Below, one piece after another: positions 18,234 to 26,832 of a stretch of DNA of 64,000 bases. Numbering within the stretch: the first letter of the stretch is position 1; every line of letters begins with the position of its first letter. Made by a program: the position numbers and the translations under genes. Below the pieces are notes generated by a model. It saw only the letters and a program-made list of their open reading frames with translations, searched no databases and was not told where the DNA came from. The stretch comes from Lewinellaceae bacterium (GTDB lineage Bacteria > Bacteroidota > Bacteroidia > Chitinophagales > Saprospiraceae), in NCBI GenBank assembly GCA_020636325.1, contig JACJYC010000018.1, positions 1-64,000 of the forward strand, given 5' to 3'.

Positions 18234-18456
18234 CCAGTTTCATCTGCACCGATCAAAAGACCGGAAGGGGGAGGTGTGTTGATTACTGAGGACTGGAGGA
18301 GGAGGCGAGGTCGGCAGGCCGGAGGGTGGGTCCCACCCTTATAGGTCCGAATTACATTCATATTATATTTTTTAATATATCATTCAAAATCCGACACTGA
18401 ACAACCATGTGATTCTATTAAAAACCCTATTTTTCCACCACTAAAACTTTCAACCC
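18234..18456. other. Intergenic region with a short palindrome
   Basis: AT-rich DNA between the small frame and the next gene. AGGGTGGG (18323-18330) and CCCACCCT (18332-18339) form a perfect 8-base palindrome around one base. I see no gene or clear promoter for 18457. Confidence 0.45.
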
Positions 18457-19542
18457 ATGCTCCAGCGAACGATTTCTGCTTTGATGCTTATTTTTCTCAG
18501 CCTTTCAGCCTTTTCACAAGAGATCCGGTTGTTGAATCCGTCATTTGAAGGGATGCCCTATCCTGGCAAAACACCTGCTCTTTGGCGAGATTGCGGATTT
18601 GCCGGTGAAACGCCGCCTGATATCCAGCCTGAACCCACATTCGGTGTTACAAAGTCCGCTTACCAAGGCAGTACTTACCTGGGCATGGTGACCAGAGACA
18701 ACGGTACCTGGGAAAAAATAGGCCAGAAATTGCCTGTACCACTGGAAATAAATCAGTGCTATGTTATAAGGATGATGCTGGCTCAGTCAGAAATTTATGC
18801 TTCCATTAGCCGGGTCACCAACCAACCGGATAACTATATTCACCCTGTCCGGTTAATGATTTGGGGTGGTCTTGATGTTTGCTCCCCTGCGGAACTGCTG
18901 GCGGCTTCTCCCCCAATTGATCATAAAGACTGGACAGAATACGCTTTCATCCTCAAGCCTAAAAAGCAGAAATATGACTATATCTTTCTGGAAGCGAGAT
19001 ATCTGAACACAAACGATCCGCCCTATAACGGCAATATTCTGGTCGATGCAGTGTCTGCTATCATTCCAGTTGACAATTGCGCAATTCCAAAAGAATGGGA
19101 TTCCATTAAAATTGATGAACAGCTCGACACAACAGCTTATAATAACTGGCCTCAGGCAAACACACAGTTTCTGGCAATGCCGTTCGAAGAAAAAATTAAC
19201 GAGCTATGCACCCAATTGGCTTTGATCAGGTTTGATGCGGCAGGTAATCCGATTGACCCCAAAAATCCAGATGAAGCCTCAAACGGAGATGTTATCCCTG
19301 AGCCTTTAAAAAAGGTAATTGCTTTTCAACAACTCCCCGGATCGTATTTATTGGTTATCCTGGTAAAAGACAATAATAAAAAGCTGATGCGGCAAAAGGT
19401 GCGAAACCTGGAACGAATCATTAAGCAAGAAACTGGGAATGCTTCATCCCATATCTTAGTCCGGAAATATTATCCGGATGATATTGCACCACAATGGCAT
19501 TGCCGGCTTAGAAATGACATCTGGGCTTATCTCTTCCATTAG
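18457..19542 (+). CDS. Secreted hypothetical protein
   Basis: A 361-residue protein with a signal peptide MLQRTISALMLIFLSLSAFS followed by Q (cleavage around 21). Residues about 25-205 begin LLNPSFEGMP and contain the pattern of a jelly-roll, carbohydrate-binding-like domain. The C-terminal part (about 240-361) has a helical stretch NNKKLMRQKVRNLERIIKQE resembling the last helix of small beta-alpha domains, but I cannot name it. Base composition is visibly less GC-rich than the neighbours, with more A/T third positions. No T9SS sorting tail and no catalytic motif seen. It stands alone between two repeat-rich spacers. Confidence 0.6.
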   Translation: MLQRTISALMLIFLSLSAFSQEIRLLNPSFEGMPYPGKTPALWRDCGFAGETPPDIQPEPTFGVTKSAYQGSTYLGMVTRDNGTWEKIGQKLPVPLEINQCYVIRMMLAQSEIYASISRVTNQPDNYIHPVRLMIWGGLDVCSPAELLAASPPIDHKDWTEYAFILKPKKQKYDYIFLEARYLNTNDPPYNGNILVDAVSAIIPVDNCAIPKEWDSIKIDEQLDTTAYNNWPQANTQFLAMPFEEKINELCTQLALIRFDAAGNPIDPKNPDEASNGDVIPEPLKKVIAFQQLPGSYLLVILVKDNNKKLMRQKVRNLERIIKQETGNASSHILVRKYYPDDIAPQWHCRLRNDIWAYLFH

Positions 19543-19639
19543 CGCCTACCCCGCGTCACCCCGGAAAACTGACGCCTTCGGATTGCCGACTTGCCGGTGC
19601 TCCGTCGCCGTAGCGGCTATTGCGCATGTGAGACCGGTA

Positions 19640-19700
19640 GGCGGACTGCCAACTGATGACTGAAGACTGCCAACTGATGACTGAAACTGAAGTCCCCAAA
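19640..19700. repeat. ACTGATGACTGA word array
   Basis: The words CCAACTGATGACTGA, GACTGCCAACTGATGACTG recur just beyond the stop of the SDR gene. They belong to the ACTGACAACTG family also found at 23582-23720, 25913-26012 and 35218-35346. Confidence 0.7.
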
Positions 19701-19706
19701 AGCCCC

Positions 19707-20411
19707 CTACGGCGTCGACACCGAAACCGGCAATATCTTCCCATTGAAGAACCGCCCCCCTTCCCTGGCAAACCAGGAAATGAATCCGCCCATTTCCTCG
19801 CTGGTCAGCGGCGCCCGGTAGCCGGGAAAGGCTTCGGCGAGCATCTCGGTCTGCACGGAGCCCAGAGACAGGCAATTGAAGACAATTCCGTCTGCCTTGT
19901 ACTCTTCGGCCAGGCATTCCGTGAGGTTGGCGATTGCGGCCTTTGAGGAGCTGTAAACGGACAGGCCGGGGAACTTGCTGCTCCCCTGAAAACCGCCCAT
20001 ACTCCCGATGTTGAGGACATGCGGCGTTTTGCTTTTCCGCAAATACGGCAGCGAAAGTTTGATCAGCCAGGCGGGCCCCAGCACGTTCGACTCGTAGGCC
20101 ATTTGCCAGTCCTCCGGTTCCATATCCTCAAACGGCTTATTCACCAGATAGCCGGCGTTGTTGATGAGCACATCCAATCCGCCGGCCTGGTCGATCAGGT
20201 CGGTAAAGGCCGATTCATCCGGCTGGGTAATATCAAAAGGCAGGGTGCGTATATTATCGTGACCGTGCATTTCCTTCGCCTTTGCGGCCAGTGCGCACAG
20301 TTTTTTGGCGTCCCGGCTGAGGGCGAGGATCGTATTGTCAGGTGAGGCTGCCAGCGAAAGAGCCGTATCGAAACCGATCCCGCGGCTGGCCCCGGTTATC
20401 ATTACAATCAT
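19707..20411 (-). CDS. SDR-family oxidoreductase
   Basis: A 234-residue short-chain dehydrogenase/reductase. Cofactor motif TGASRGIG (6-13) and NNAG (84-87) are present; the catalytic Ser137 (IGSMGG), Tyr153 and Lys157 (YSSSK) are complete. The ATG at 20411 puts MIVMITGASRG at the start; an upstream in-frame codon adds 13 unlikely residues. Substrate specificity cannot be read. A -7 box on the same strand lies at 20448-20455. It is divergent from the small lipoprotein at 20564. Confidence 0.88.
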   Translation of the reverse strand: MIVMITGASRGIGFDTALSLAASPDNTILALSRDAKKLCALAAKAKEMHGHDNIRTLPFDITQPDESAFTDLIDQAGGLDVLINNAGYLVNKPFEDMEPEDWQMAYESNVLGPAWLIKLSLPYLRKSKTPHVLNIGSMGGFQGSSKFPGLSVYSSSKAAIANLTECLAEEYKADGIVFNCLSLGSVQTEMLAEAFPGYRAPLTSEEMGGFISWFAREGGRFFNGKILPVSVSTP

Positions 20412-20447
20412 GCTCAGATTTGAAGGTTTCTCATGGTAATCAAAAAG

Positions 20448-20455
20448 CAAAGATA
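20448..20455 (-). promoter_or_regulatory. Bacteroidota -7 box for the SDR gene
   Basis: On the minus strand TATCTTTG, an exact match, 37 bases before the ATG. Confidence 0.5.
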
Positions 20456-20505
20456 GCCTCCTGCGTTAAATTGCGTTAAGATCCAGGTTAAAGTTTCTTA
20501 AAATT

Positions 20506-20537
20506 TTTGCAACGGAACGCACTCCATTTTAATTTTG
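20506..20537 (+). promoter_or_regulatory. Complete Bacteroidota promoter (-33 and -7)
   Basis: TTTG at 20506-20509 and TAATTTTG at 20530-20537 are separated by 20 bases, the spacing of the Bacteroidota sigma-A promoter. It lies 26 bases before the lipoprotein ATG and is the best full promoter in the window. Confidence 0.7.
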
Positions 20538-20563
20538 GGGAAAAGAAAATTCGGCACATAAAC

Positions 20564-21115
20564 ATGAAAAACACAATGAAATACATCGCGCTGTTCCTGG
20601 TTCTGATCACTGCTGCCTCTTGTGGCCCCAATTTACGACCATTTACCCAAAATCTTTACGATCAGTACCAATGGAGCGACAACGAATTGGAGCGGATCCA
20701 GTTTTATCTCTCTGACGATGTCGTACTCACCCGTCAATTGACCGGCGGCTCTTCCGAGATCATTTCCGGCGAGATCAAGATCATCGACGGCCGCAAAGTT
20801 GAGCAGGTGGTCATCCGCCGCGGAACCCCGGGCGTTCTGCTGTTCAAACCCAAACAAAACCGGTTTGCCATCGGGTTTGAATCCAACGCCGACGAGCGTT
20901 ACCTCATCTTCGGCCCCAACCCCAAAGCCGGTGACCGGTACTCGTTGCTGGCATCCGACTGGAACCGCCGCGACGGCACCGTCACTTATGACGGCCGCAA
21001 ATGGTCGGTGAATTCCGGAAGCGCCTTTTCCAGCCTGATGGTCGACCTGAAGAAGATCAACAAAGTGGAAAATTCCTCCAGGACTGCCGGCGGCCGGCGG
21101 GTGAACGGGAAATAA
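20564..21115 (+). CDS. Small hypothetical lipoprotein
   Basis: A 183-residue lipoprotein; the signal peptide MKNTMKYIALFLVLITAASC ends in the lipobox. The start at 20564 is chosen for this signal; an earlier in-frame codon would add 19 residues. The body is beta-rich, with repeated short strands (VVLTRQL, EIKIIDGRKVEQVVIRRGTP, FAIGF, YLIFGP). No motif recognised. A full promoter precedes it and the barrel gene at 21175-21798 is convergent. Confidence 0.7.
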   Translation: MKNTMKYIALFLVLITAASCGPNLRPFTQNLYDQYQWSDNELERIQFYLSDDVVLTRQLTGGSSEIISGEIKIIDGRKVEQVVIRRGTPGVLLFKPKQNRFAIGFESNADERYLIFGPNPKAGDRYSLLASDWNRRDGTVTYDGRKWSVNSGSAFSSLMVDLKKINKVENSSRTAGGRRVNGK

Positions 21116-21174
21116 TCCCGTCCACCCTTTGCCAGGCCATACGGTTCAAAGGCCCGTCAGCCGGTACCCCGCAC

Positions 21175-21798
21175 TTAGTTGCAGATTCGGTATCCGGCCG
21201 TCACTTGAAGATTTTGAGTATATAGCCTGGGTGCAGGAATGGGTTCTTTATTGATATCTGTTAACTTCAAACCATTTCTATTAATCAGGCCCCTATTGTA
21301 CAACAAATGAAAACTTAAGCGTCCGGCGTAAAAACGCAGGCCTAGGATCCCGCCGAAATCAATAGTTTTACTGAGGTCGAACGCCGGTTCACTCCAATTC
21401 TCCATGATTTGTTTGGACCGTTCACCGATATTGTACCCCAGGTTTATTCCGGCTGATATACCCACTATTTTTACCGGCCTGAATTCGAGTTGAGGCATGA
21501 GATCCAGATAGGTATTCCTTGTTCTTATTTTGGACCCGTCCGGGGCAAGGGTAGAAAATCCCTTTAAAGAATACTGAAACTCGTTCAGAATATTCCAGAA
21601 TCTGCCGCAATCAATTGCATAATATAAACCGGCAACCGGTGCGGCCTCCAGGCCCACATCAAGCAAAATGCTTTCGACATCTTCAAGGGTACTGTAATTT
21701 ACGCCGGCAGAAACACCGAGACCGGACTGGCCGTAAAGGGAAATTTGAATGGCCGTCAATAGGATTAAGGAGACCGACTTAAAGGGTGCTTTTTTCAT
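21175..21798 (-). CDS. Small outer-membrane beta-barrel protein
   Basis: A 207-residue secreted protein. A signal peptide (1-23, ending ISLYGQ) is followed by alternating hydrophobic strands: GLGVSAGVNYST, NEFQYSLKGF, TYLDLMPQLEF, VGISAGINLGYNIG, FGGILGLRFYAG, FHLLYNRGLI, LQVTAGYRI. This is the PorT-like/outer-membrane-barrel family (PF13568-type), of unknown role. Compared with a usual 200-240 residues it is normal. Confidence 0.75.
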   Translation of the reverse strand: MKKAPFKSVSLILLTAIQISLYGQSGLGVSAGVNYSTLEDVESILLDVGLEAAPVAGLYYAIDCGRFWNILNEFQYSLKGFSTLAPDGSKIRTRNTYLDLMPQLEFRPVKIVGISAGINLGYNIGERSKQIMENWSEPAFDLSKTIDFGGILGLRFYAGRLSFHLLYNRGLINRNGLKLTDINKEPIPAPRLYTQNLQVTAGYRICN

Positions 21799-21956
21799 AG
21801 CTTGACAGGTTTGTTTCCTATTAAACCTGAAATCAAGCTTCTAATTTTTGAACCCCGATCATTTAACGATCCTTAAAAATTCCTTGATACACAATAATTT
21901 ATTCTTTACAAATAAATGATTTTTATTGTGAAAACCCAATTGAATATTTGAACAGG

Positions 21957-23162
21957 TTACCTGGAATGAATTGCCCATGCCCTGATTGATTCCACCGCAG
22001 CGTCCACCTCCTCCCGGGTATTGTAATAATGCGGCGACAGCCTGCCCACCCATTCCGCGCCTTTGTTTTCCAGGTCAATGACCGCTACAAATTTCGGCGC
22101 AAAGGACAAATTGATATTTCCGGCAATTAAATGGTCCTTCAGTTCACCGAAATGTGCATTTGGAAAGGTGAACGTGACAATGCCGCCCAATTCAGTCCCC
22201 TTATCCAATGATTTCAACCCGGGGATCTCCGCCAGCTTCCCTCTCGCATATCCGGCGAGGTCCCTGACCCGCAATTCAATGTCGGATAAACCAACCTCCA
22301 GGGCGTACTCCACAGCCGCTTTGGCGCTCACCATGAGGGCATAGGGTTTTTCCCAGAGCTCAAATCGTTTGGCATCATCCTGCATCCGGTAGCCGTCCGG
22401 CTCCGTCCATACAGCGCTGTGCAGATCCAGGACCAACGGCGCCAAACCGGATTCCAGCACCTTCGGCGAAACGTACAAAAATCCGCCGCCACGTGGTCCG
22501 CGCATGAATTTCCGGAACGTAGCGCTCAGAAAATCGCAACGGATCTTCCGGACGTCGAGCGGCAATTGGCCGGCCGACTGGCAGGCATCCACCAGGTAAA
22601 GGATATCCTGGTTTTCACAAAGTTCACCAATAGCTTCTACCGGCTGGATCAGTCCCGAATTGGTGGGAATATGGGTCACTGCAACCAGTTTGGGATCATG
22701 CACCCGGATCAATTCCGCCATGGAGTCCACAGAAACGCCGCCCCTGAGGTCATCTTCGGCCCGGATAACCTTTACGCCGAAACGCTCGCGGAGCTGCATG
22801 AAAGCGATCTGGTTGGAAGCGTAGTCGTTGATGGTGGTCAGGATGACATCGCCCGTTTGCCAGCGGATGGACGTCAGCGCCCTGTTATATCCGTCCGTAG
22901 CGCTCGACATCCAGGCGATTTGCCCGGGGTCTGTGTTCAACATCCGGCCCAAAGCCTCGTACATTCCGTTGATTTCGGACTGACGGGCGGCCGCAGTTTC
23001 GTATCCGCCGCGCCCGGCTTCCTCCACCAGGTAATCAACGGCAGCATTCAACACCTGCCTGGGCGGCAGAGCGGACCCGGCGTTGTTCAGGTGGATCTGT
23101 TTTTCAATACCGGGAGTATCTTCCCGCCATCGATGGAGGGAGTCGGAATTTTCTTGAATCAT
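21957..23162 (-). CDS. Aminotransferase class V (PLP-dependent)
   Basis: A 401-residue fold-type I PLP enzyme of the aminotransferase class V/NifS-CsdA-like group. AAWMSSATDGYN-like cofactor region (about 83-93, WMSSATD), the histidine in VTHIPTNSG (about 164), the Asp in LYLVDACQSAGQ (192) and the Schiff-base Lys218 in FRKFMRGPRGGGF are all present. No SufS-type catalytic Cys loop is obvious, so it may be an isopenicillin-epimerase-like enzyme rather than a cysteine desulfurase. Substrate unknown. No cytosolic partner genes are adjacent. Confidence 0.85.
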   Translation of the reverse strand: MIQENSDSLHRWREDTPGIEKQIHLNNAGSALPPRQVLNAAVDYLVEEAGRGGYETAAARQSEINGMYEALGRMLNTDPGQIAWMSSATDGYNRALTSIRWQTGDVILTTINDYASNQIAFMQLRERFGVKVIRAEDDLRGGVSVDSMAELIRVHDPKLVAVTHIPTNSGLIQPVEAIGELCENQDILYLVDACQSAGQLPLDVRKIRCDFLSATFRKFMRGPRGGGFLYVSPKVLESGLAPLVLDLHSAVWTEPDGYRMQDDAKRFELWEKPYALMVSAKAAVEYALEVGLSDIELRVRDLAGYARGKLAEIPGLKSLDKGTELGGIVTFTFPNAHFGELKDHLIAGNINLSFAPKFVAVIDLENKGAEWVGRLSPHYYNTREEVDAAVESIRAWAIHSR

Positions 23163-23293
23163 GTTTTTGGAATGAAAAAGCTAAAAAATGTCATTCACCG
23201 GTAAAATACGCAAGTTACATAAAAACAGAAACAGGAACAAATCAAGGAACCAAATCCGGTACCCCCGTGTTCTCATTTAAACAACAAATTAAC

Positions 23294-23515
23294 ATGACGC
23301 AGGATTCCATAGGGTTGACGGCCTGGCAATTCGCCGAGCAGAAAGTTCCGGTCGAGATCGTCTACCGAACGCCCTACAACAAAACTGCCGTCGAAAACGG
23401 CATCATCCGCGATGTATTCTCCTTCCAGGACAACGAGCTCCTCATCCTCGAGAGCGGCCTTCCCATCTTAATGCAGTCCATCGTCCATATGCAGGCCATG
23501 CCGGTCATGGGGTGA
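23294..23515 (+). CDS. Small hypothetical protein, possible SH3/Sm-like barrel
   Basis: A 73-residue protein starting MTQDSIGLTAWQF; a longer in-frame start exists 27 bases upstream. Segments VPVEIVYRTPY, NGIIRDVFSFQDNELLILES and PILMQSIVHMQAM look like five short beta-strands, as in small Sm/Rof-like barrels, but the match is only by eye. Function unknown. Its TGA stop is followed at once by the TTTCATTG word array. Confidence 0.5.
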   Translation: MTQDSIGLTAWQFAEQKVPVEIVYRTPYNKTAVENGIIRDVFSFQDNELLILESGLPILMQSIVHMQAMPVMG

Positions 23516-23722
23516 TCTTCATTGTTTCATTGTTCCATTGCTTCATTGCTGGTCGTCCGTTGCAGAAGCGGCGTTTCCCTTTGATTCCAACTGATCACTG
23601 ACAACTGATCACTGTTTCATTGTTTCATTGCTGACTGTCCGTTGTTAGGTTGAAACATAGCCATTCCCCAAACTGACAACTGACAACTGACGACTGACAA
23701 CTGACAACTGGCAACTGCACAA
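23516..23722. repeat. TTTCATTG and ACTGACAACTG word arrays
   Basis: From 23519 the words TTCATTGTTTCATTG and CCATTGCTTCATTG repeat; from about 23588 ACTGATCACTGACAACTG-type words repeat, both forms mixed. The first array starts directly after the small gene's stop, the second ends about 70 bases before metG. Confidence 0.8.
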
Positions 23723-23751
23723 ACCCATTCCACAATTTAACCATTTAACCC

Positions 23752-23759
23752 TATCTTCG
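23752..23759 (+). promoter_or_regulatory. Possible -7 box for metG
   Basis: TATCTTCG, one mismatch from TAnnTTTG, 33 bases before the metG ATG. Confidence 0.4.
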
Positions 23760-23791
23760 CGCAAATTTTGCAGCTGCAAAATCCGATTGAT

Positions 23792-25912
23792 ATGAATCCA
23801 CCCAAAAGATATATCATTACTTCCGCCCTGCCCTATGCCAACGGCGCCCTGCACCTGGGCCACCTGGCAGGCGCTTATTTGCCGGCGGACATTTTTGTGC
23901 GTTTTCTCCGCCTCCGGGACAAAGATGTCGTGTGGGTCTGCGGATCGGATGAACACGGCGCCGCCATTACCATCCGGGCCAAGAAGGAAGGCATTTCCCC
24001 CAGGGAGATCATCGACAAGTACCATGAGCTCAATAAATCCACCTTTGAGCGCCTGGGCATTTCCTTTGATTATTACCACCGCACCTCGGCCCCCCTGCAC
24101 CACGAGACCAGCCAGGATTTTTTCCTGAAACTCCTGGAAAAGGGCGACCAGTTCGAGGTCAAGTCCAGCGATCAATTGTACGATGAGGACTATGACCAGT
24201 TCCTGGCCGACCGCTACATCAAGGGCACCTGCCCCAATTGCGGCTTTGAGGAGGCCTTCGGCGATCAGTGCGAACGCTGCGGAACCGACCTCTCCCCGAC
24301 CGAACTGATCAATCCGGTGTCCATGCTGAGCGGTAAAAAGCCGGTCCTGAAAGCCACCCAACACTGGTATTTCCGGCTCGACAAACATGAGGTCTGGCTC
24401 CGGGAGTGGATCGCTACCGGCCAACTGGACGGCGTTCAACACCACGATCCCTCCACCTGGCGGAAGCACGTCGTCGGCCAATGCCTCAGCTGGCTGGACA
24501 GCGGGTTGCAATCCCGGTCCATCACCCGCGACCTGGACTGGGGTATTTCCGTTCCCCTGCCCGAAGCCAAAGGGAAAGTGCTATACGTCTGGTTTGACGC
24601 CCCGATCGGCTACATCTCCTCCACCAAACAATGGGCCCTGGAGAACGGCAAAAACTGGGAAGACTACTGGAAAAGCCCCGATTCGCAACTGATCCATTTC
24701 ATCGGGAAGGATAATATCGTTTTCCACTGCATCATCTTTCCGGCTATGCTGCACGCCTACGGCAACTATAACCTGCCGGTGAACGTGCCCGCCAATCAGT
24801 TTCTCAATTTCGAAGGGCAGAAATTCTCAAAGTCGCGGGGCTGGGGTATCGAACAACACGAATACCTGGAAGAATTCCGGGACTTCCCGAACAAGGAAGA
24901 CGCCCTGCGCTATGCCCTGCTCCGCAATTTGCCGGAAAACAAGGACAGCGATTTCAAATGGGATGAATTCGTCGATTTCCACGATAAGGAGCTGGCCGAT
25001 AACCTCGGTAATTTCGTCAACCGGGTGATCGTCCTGACACAGAAATACTACGGCGGAGTCGTACCGGCCCTCGATCTTGACTGGAAAGACCGCTTTATCG
25101 AAATCAGGGCCATCGTCAAAAAACTGACAGCCGAACTGGAGGCCTTCAATTTCAAACAGGCCTCCCAATACCTGATGGAGTTGTCGGCTTACGGCAATAC
25201 GTACCTGCAGGATGTGTCGCCCTGGCAGATCGTGAAAGAAGATCCGGATAGTGAAAAGGTGGTGGAATGCATGCTGTTCTGCCTGCAGGTCGTGGCCTGC
25301 CTGAGCGTACTGTGCGAGCCGTTCATTCCGTTCACTTCACCGCGCATCCGCAAACTGCTGAACCTGCCGCCGGTACAACGCGGCGATTGGAATAACCTGT
25401 GGGAAGCGCTCGAAGAAGGCCGTTTGCTCACACCCGCCGGTCACCGAATCGGCGAGCCGGAGGTCCTTTTCCCCAAGATCCAGGACCGCAAGGACGATTC
25501 GCGCGCCCTGATCATCCAACGCCAGAAAGACAAACTCGACGACATCATGAACGCTGAAAAAGGCCCGGAAAGGGAACCGTTCAAACCGGAGATCCAGTAC
25601 GACGACTTTGCCAAACTCGACCTGCGCACCGGCACCATACTGGAAGCTGAAAAAGTGCAGAAAGCGGATAAATTGCTCAAACTCACGGTCGACCTGGGTT
25701 CGGAAAAACGCACCATCGTTTCCGGCATTGCGCTTCAGTTCGAACCGGCCGCCCTGATCGGCAAGAAGATCGTGGTGGTTGCCAACCTCGCTCCTCGTCA
25801 GCTCAGGGGCATCACCAGCCAGGGCATGATCCTGCTGGCGGAAAATGAGGAAGGCAAGATGGCGTTCGTCAGCGCGGAAGGCGACTTCGGCAATGGTTGG
25901 GGAGTGAAGTAA
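23792..25912 (+). CDS. metG: Methionyl-tRNA synthetase
   Basis: A 706-residue class I aminoacyl-tRNA synthetase that charges tRNA-Met. The ATG at 23792 gives MNPPKRYIITSALPYANG with the HIGH-type motif HLGH (21-24); an earlier in-frame codon adds eight residues. A zinc knuckle CPNCGF...CERCG lies near 147-164, and the KMSKS-type motif is KFSKS (344-348). The C-terminal OB-fold tRNA-binding domain (about 602-706, YDDFAKLDLRTGTIL) is present, so this is the long dimerising form. Everything looks intact. The stop is followed directly by the ACTGATCACTG array. Confidence 0.97.
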   Translation: MNPPKRYIITSALPYANGALHLGHLAGAYLPADIFVRFLRLRDKDVVWVCGSDEHGAAITIRAKKEGISPREIIDKYHELNKSTFERLGISFDYYHRTSAPLHHETSQDFFLKLLEKGDQFEVKSSDQLYDEDYDQFLADRYIKGTCPNCGFEEAFGDQCERCGTDLSPTELINPVSMLSGKKPVLKATQHWYFRLDKHEVWLREWIATGQLDGVQHHDPSTWRKHVVGQCLSWLDSGLQSRSITRDLDWGISVPLPEAKGKVLYVWFDAPIGYISSTKQWALENGKNWEDYWKSPDSQLIHFIGKDNIVFHCIIFPAMLHAYGNYNLPVNVPANQFLNFEGQKFSKSRGWGIEQHEYLEEFRDFPNKEDALRYALLRNLPENKDSDFKWDEFVDFHDKELADNLGNFVNRVIVLTQKYYGGVVPALDLDWKDRFIEIRAIVKKLTAELEAFNFKQASQYLMELSAYGNTYLQDVSPWQIVKEDPDSEKVVECMLFCLQVVACLSVLCEPFIPFTSPRIRKLLNLPPVQRGDWNNLWEALEEGRLLTPAGHRIGEPEVLFPKIQDRKDDSRALIIQRQKDKLDDIMNAEKGPEREPFKPEIQYDDFAKLDLRTGTILEAEKVQKADKLLKLTVDLGSEKRTIVSGIALQFEPAALIGKKIVVVANLAPRQLRGITSQGMILLAENEEGKMAFVSAEGDFGNGWGVK

Positions 25913-26016
25913 GACTGATCACTGACCCCCTCCTCCGCTGAAGCTACGGCGGGCGGAGACTGATCACTGACAACTGATCACTGACAACTGACAACTGACC
26001 ACTGACAATTGGTAGT
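25913..26016. repeat. ACTGATCACTGAC word array
   Basis: ACTGATCACTGAC, ACTGACAACTGATC and ACTGACCACTGAC words repeat between the convergent metG and J-domain genes. A GC-rich insert (CCTCCGCTGAAGCTACGG, about 25930-25957) sits inside. Confidence 0.85.
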
Positions 26017-26664
26017 TCACCCCGCGCCGATCTCCAGATAGGACGTTTTCCGGATATGCCGCATCATGGCATCCGGTTCGATGGGGATGACGTTGCCTTC
26101 GATGATCAGCGAATCCCCCCGGTCCTTGATCCGGTTGTAGAGCCACATGACGATAGCTTCAATGGCGTCATCCACGCCGAAGGTGACGTACATCCGGATG
26201 GTTTCCCGAAAGCCGATGCTGACCCCGCGGTGGTCCTCATCCATTACGATATGGGCCTTGGTGCCGGGAATCTTGAATTTGTCGCCGTAAAGCAACCAGC
26301 GGTATTGGGTGCCGAAAAGGTGGTATTTGAGGTCCTTATCCGAAGTGATCACCTCGATCTTCATCTTGTCGAATGCGAACTGGGCGCCCGGATTGAAATC
26401 ACCGGAAGGGCGCTCCAACGTACCGATCTTACCCTGATACCAGGCCTCCATTTTATCGGCCAGCGCTTGGATGGCCTGGAATCGCTCGGTTGCCATTTCG
26501 CGGACGGTTTCATCCTCGAATTTCTCAAAATTATCGGGGTGGTATTTGGAGCGAATCCCCTTGAGCGCCTTGCGGAATTCCTCCACATCCATCTCTTCCA
26601 GCGGCTTGCCGAAGTATTTGAGGATCTCTTCCTTGTCGGTATTGGTGATGAAAGTTGATGTCAT
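26017..26664 (-). CDS. J-domain-containing hypothetical protein
   Basis: A 215-residue cytoplasmic protein. Residues about 10-70 (ILKYFGKPLEEMDVEEFRKA, LKGIRSKYHPDNFEKFED) resemble a J domain with the HPD motif at 42-44, the part that stimulates Hsp70 ATPase. The second half (about 95-215) is an unrecognised domain with several long strands (DLKYHLFGTQYRWLLYGDKF). It lacks the Gly/Phe and zinc-finger regions of DnaJ. It could recruit DnaK to a specific client (inference). Promoter not seen. Confidence 0.65.
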   Translation of the reverse strand: MTSTFITNTDKEEILKYFGKPLEEMDVEEFRKALKGIRSKYHPDNFEKFEDETVREMATERFQAIQALADKMEAWYQGKIGTLERPSGDFNPGAQFAFDKMKIEVITSDKDLKYHLFGTQYRWLLYGDKFKIPGTKAHIVMDEDHRGVSIGFRETIRMYVTFGVDDAIEAIVMWLYNRIKDRGDSLIIEGNVIPIEPDAMMRHIRKTSYLEIGAG

Positions 26665-26776
26665 ATTTAACGCTGACAGTTTGCGGTCAGCGAAAATTTA
26701 TAACCCCTCGTCCGGCCATTTAGTTTTAAAAACCTGTCGAGACCATGCAAATTGTAGGCCCAAACCCTAAATCCCC

Positions 26777-26832
26777 CCCCTCTTTAACCTTTATCCTTTA
26801 ACCTTTAACCTTTATCCTTTCCTTTATCCTTG
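26777..26832 (-). repeat. AAAGGATAAAGGTTAAAG array, partly coding
   Basis: Read on the minus strand, words AAGGATAAAGG and AAAGGTTAAAG repeat from the last codons of the methyltransferase gene through and past its stop. The same words follow the rluB stop at 3530. Confidence 0.8.
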
